NCBI GenBank assembly: GCA_013698215.1
Contig: JACCVJ010000655.1
Coordinates: 1-5,832 of the forward strand
Reading direction: 5' to 3'
DNA length: 5,832 nt
DNA from: Tatlockia sp.
GTDB taxonomy: Bacteria; Cyanobacteriota; Cyanobacteriia; Cyanobacteriales; Chroococcidiopsidaceae
Both the position numbers and the translations under genes were made by a program. Positions 4,525 through 5,832 of the stretch are shown here, one piece after another. The stretch's first letter is position 1. Each line of letters opens with the position of its first letter. The notes under the pieces were generated by a model, which ran no database searches, had not been told where the DNA came from, and worked only from the letters and a program-made list of their open reading frames with translations.

Positions 4525-4551
4525 CTTGTCGAGGGTTTTGGCGGTTTTTTC
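4507..4551 (+). terminator. Strong intrinsic terminator overlapping the RHH stop
   Basis: GAAAAAACCGCCA (4507-4519) pairs perfectly with TGGCGGTTTTTTC (4539-4551) over a 19-nt loop, and the right arm holds a six-T run. The A-run and T-run make it potentially active on both strands. The left arm is coding (end of the 60-aa RHH protein), so the stop codon at 4522-4524 lies in the loop. It separates the 3396-4524 transcript from the replication genes. Confidence 0.85.
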
Positions 4552-4597
4552 ACTTTCTAATTTATTCAAACAGACTTCACTGCTCTAAATGCCAAAA

Positions 4598-4613
4598 CCC
4601 TGCGAAAACAGGG
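4598..4613 (+). promoter_or_regulatory. Small leader hairpin before the 98-aa gene
   Basis: CCCTG (4598-4602) pairs with CAGGG (4609-4613) over the loop CGAAAA. It ends 4 nt before the GAGG (4618-4621) that probably serves as ribosome binding site for the start at 4630. It is short, so a role in translation is only a possibility. Confidence 0.3.
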
Positions 4614-4629
4614 CGATGAGGCTAGGGCA

Positions 4630-4926
4630 ATGAAGTTCGACCCTTATTCACCACGCAAGAGCATGGCAAATTGTCTTTTCCAAATTCACCACATAGGAGT
4701 GTGGCAGATAAGTTTTATGTTATCAACTTTTAAGTCAACAATTCCTGATTTAACGCTTGTAATCCAAGCACTAGAACAATTCCAAGACTTTTCTAAAAAT
4801 ATTAAAGAATGCGCGATCGCTCTCTATAGTTCAGAACTAGCTTTGCAGCACGGCTGGCAGCAATTGACGGCTGAACTTCACGTATATGCGATAGCGCATC
4901 TAGCAGGCTTGGGAGGTCAAGGCTAA
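4630..4926 (+). CDS. Small protein upstream of and coupled to the replication primase
   Basis: A 98-aa frame with GAGG 8 nt before the ATG. In-frame ATGs at 4663 and 4717 are alternatives; the last would give 69 aa and skip the odd N-terminal repeat region. Residues 39-95 look helical with a leucine/alanine-rich pattern (for example AIALYSSELALQHGWQQL). I do not recognise a family. Its stop TAA (4924-4926) shares its last base with the primase ATG (TAATG), and its 3' end contains the primase's strong ribosome binding site. Translation of the two is thus probably coupled, which argues that this frame is real and works with, or gates, the replication protein. A copy-control leader function is inference. 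Confidence 0.65.
   Translation: MKFDPYSPRKSMANCLFQIHHIGVWQISFMLSTFKSTIPDLTLVIQALEQFQDFSKNIKECAIALYSSELALQHGWQQLTAELHVYAIAHLAGLGGQG
4647..4708. repeat. Two imperfect 24-bp repeats, each with dyad symmetry
   Basis: Copies at 4647-4670 and 4685-4708 agree at 18 of 24 positions and are 38 bp apart. Both start TTCACCAC and hold T-GGCA near the end. The second contains CCACA-TAGGAG-TGTGG; the first a 5-of-6 version, CCACGC/GCATGG. They lie inside the start of the 98-aa frame, 220-280 bp before the primase, and could be binding sites of the nearby RHH protein or replication iterons. Confidence 0.35.
4912..4917 (+). promoter_or_regulatory. Strong ribosome binding site of the primase
   Basis: GGAGGT lies 8 nt before the ATG at 4926. 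It is the best Shine-Dalgarno in front of any gene here and fixes the primase start. It sits in the codons for LGGQG of the upstream gene. Confidence 0.75.
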
Positions 4927-5832
4927 TGTACGCAACCACTCACAGTCTACAACCTCTAAAAATTGACCAGAACCAAGCTTTAGACCACTTCAAGGCGCTA
5001 GGCTACGAGCAGGGTGACAAAGTATATATACGCTACATCCACCCCGTTAGTAAAAAATCAATTAAAGCTGCCAAATTGGACTTCAATGCAGCAAATCGCT
5101 ATCAAGCCCAAAGCTATGATGTTTATTTCGTTGTGAATGGCGGCGGCGATACTGACAGTTGCGTTACCCAATGTCGTGCCATCTTCTACGAGCATGACAA
5201 CTTAGATAAGTCAATTCAGTTGAAGCTGTGGCAAAATTTGGGACTTCCAGAACCAACCATTCAAGTAGATACGGGTGGCAAATCTATTCACAGTTATTGG
5301 GTATTCGACACCCCAATCGCCACACAGCAGTGGAGAGAGTTAGAAACTGATTTACTAGAGTTTTCAGATGGCGATCGCGCACTCAAAAATCCCAGTCGCA
5401 TTCTTCGCCTTGCTGGTAGCTCGTATATGAAGGGTGATAAACCAGGTACGACACAGGCGGCAATTGTTAGCAATTCAGGTAAACGCTACGGCTATGAGCA
5501 ACTACGCGCGGCTATCCCAATACAGCAAACGCCCGCGCCAGAACTACAGCCGATACAGCAAAGCGCTCCGAAAACTGGTTCCTCAATCCCTACACCTACA
5601 TACCAACGCTACGAGGATATTCAAGTTCCCGTTCCAGAATCGGTTCCTCTTTACAATTGCTTAAGTAAAGAATCACGCACCTTAATTGAATCTGGAGTAG
5701 GTGCAGACCGCAATGTAAACGGGGCTAAGTTAGCGCGTGATTTAATTGGAAGTGCTAATTATTTACGGAGCATAGGTCAAATTTTTGACGGTGACGAGTG
5801 GCAATTATTCACTGATTACGGGTATCGTTGCC
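4926..5832 (+). CDS. Plasmid replication protein, primase-polymerase (AEP) type, 3' end outside window
   Basis: An open frame of 302 codons without stop, cut by the window end. Residues 62-165 look like an archaeo-eukaryotic-type primase (PrimPol). There is an acidic motif after a hydrophobic strand (IFYEHD, E89 and D91), the S-x-H motif S120-I-H122 in GGKSIHSYW, and then D148/D150 before the block NPSRILRLAGS (155-165), which matches the R-hh-R-x-x-G segment of RepB/PrimPol-type plasmid primases. Residues about 190-238 are a proline/glutamine-rich linker. Residues 240-302 start a helical domain (CLSKESRTLIESG...NGAKLARDLIG) that I associate with cyanobacterial primase-helicase proteins. A helicase part is expected beyond the window. 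It probably primes or initiates plasmid replication. The large cyanobacterial plasmid initiators of the CyRepA type are a possible match that I cannot confirm. Confidence 0.8.
   Translation, partial: MYATTHSLQPLKIDQNQALDHFKALGYEQGDKVYIRYIHPVSKKSIKAAKLDFNAANRYQAQSYDVYFVVNGGGDTDSCVTQCRAIFYEHDNLDKSIQLKLWQNLGLPEPTIQVDTGGKSIHSYWVFDTPIATQQWRELETDLLEFSDGDRALKNPSRILRLAGSSYMKGDKPGTTQAAIVSNSGKRYGYEQLRAAIPIQQTPAPELQPIQQSAPKTGSSIPTPTYQRYEDIQVPVPESVPLYNCLSKESRTLIESGVGADRNVNGAKLARDLIGSANYLRSIGQIFDGDEWQLFTDYGYRC

Larger units (their letters stand above)
546..5377. repeat. HIP1 octamers, ten copies
   Basis: GCGATCGC starts at 546, 1048, 1933, 2204, 2563, 2831, 3339, 3359, 4813 and 5370. Chance expectation for an octamer in this length is about 0.1. 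HIP1 abundance is a signature of many cyanobacterial genomes. Copies lie in genes and spacers alike. Confidence 0.95.

Noticed and set aside
4561..4590. Promoter for the replication genes (TTCAAA and TAAATG)
   Set aside because: Spacing is 15 bp and both boxes are poor; too weak to list as a feature.
5434..5664. Plus-strand frame of 76 codons
   Set aside because: Lies wholly inside the primase frame in another phase.

Overview
The window looks like part of a cyanobacterial plasmid or plasmid-derived element, most likely from a filamentous Nostoc/Calothrix-type genome. I count ten copies of the cyanobacterial HIP1 octamer GCGATCGC in 5.8 kb. The genes are small DNA-binding proteins and orphans placed next to a replication primase. 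There are no rRNA or tRNA genes, no transposase and no CRISPR array.

Left part (1-760, minus strand): a ribbon-helix-helix (RHH) protein (643-389) overlaps a helix-turn-helix protein (428-84) by 40 nt. The two read like halves of one RHH-coiled-HTH protein, split at a run of five G. Upstream lies a nine-copy array of GTNNAC sites at near-perfect 11-bp spacing (661-752). A second, looser set of seven sites (411-515) lies inside the coding sequence. The layout resembles a plasmid centromere/operator with its RHH binding protein, but no ParA/ParM-type motor is visible.

Middle-left (about 1019-1830): a graveyard of KilA-N domain fragments, two on the minus strand and a broken one on the plus strand. 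Six short hairpins occur at the same place in the repeat unit. Each has a constant 5-nt loop and a different but matching stem, and three of them stand exactly 48 nt apart.

Centre (1890-2597): a second RHH gene on the minus strand diverges from a plus-strand gene for a small four-cysteine protein. Between them are two 20-bp palindromes with one consensus. One of them fills the spacer of a -35/-10 promoter, which points to a repressor-operator switch.

Right part (2675-5832, plus strand): two orphan genes (217 and 306 aa, the second with an AT-hook-like tail) are separated by a perfect 14-bp HIP1-containing hairpin. A third RHH gene follows and ends in a strong intrinsic terminator. Last come a 98-aa gene and, overlapping its stop codon by one base, a primase-polymerase-type replication protein that runs off the window. 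The probable overall picture is a replication module on the right, a candidate segregation module on the left and three separate RHH regulators. This is inference from sequence alone.
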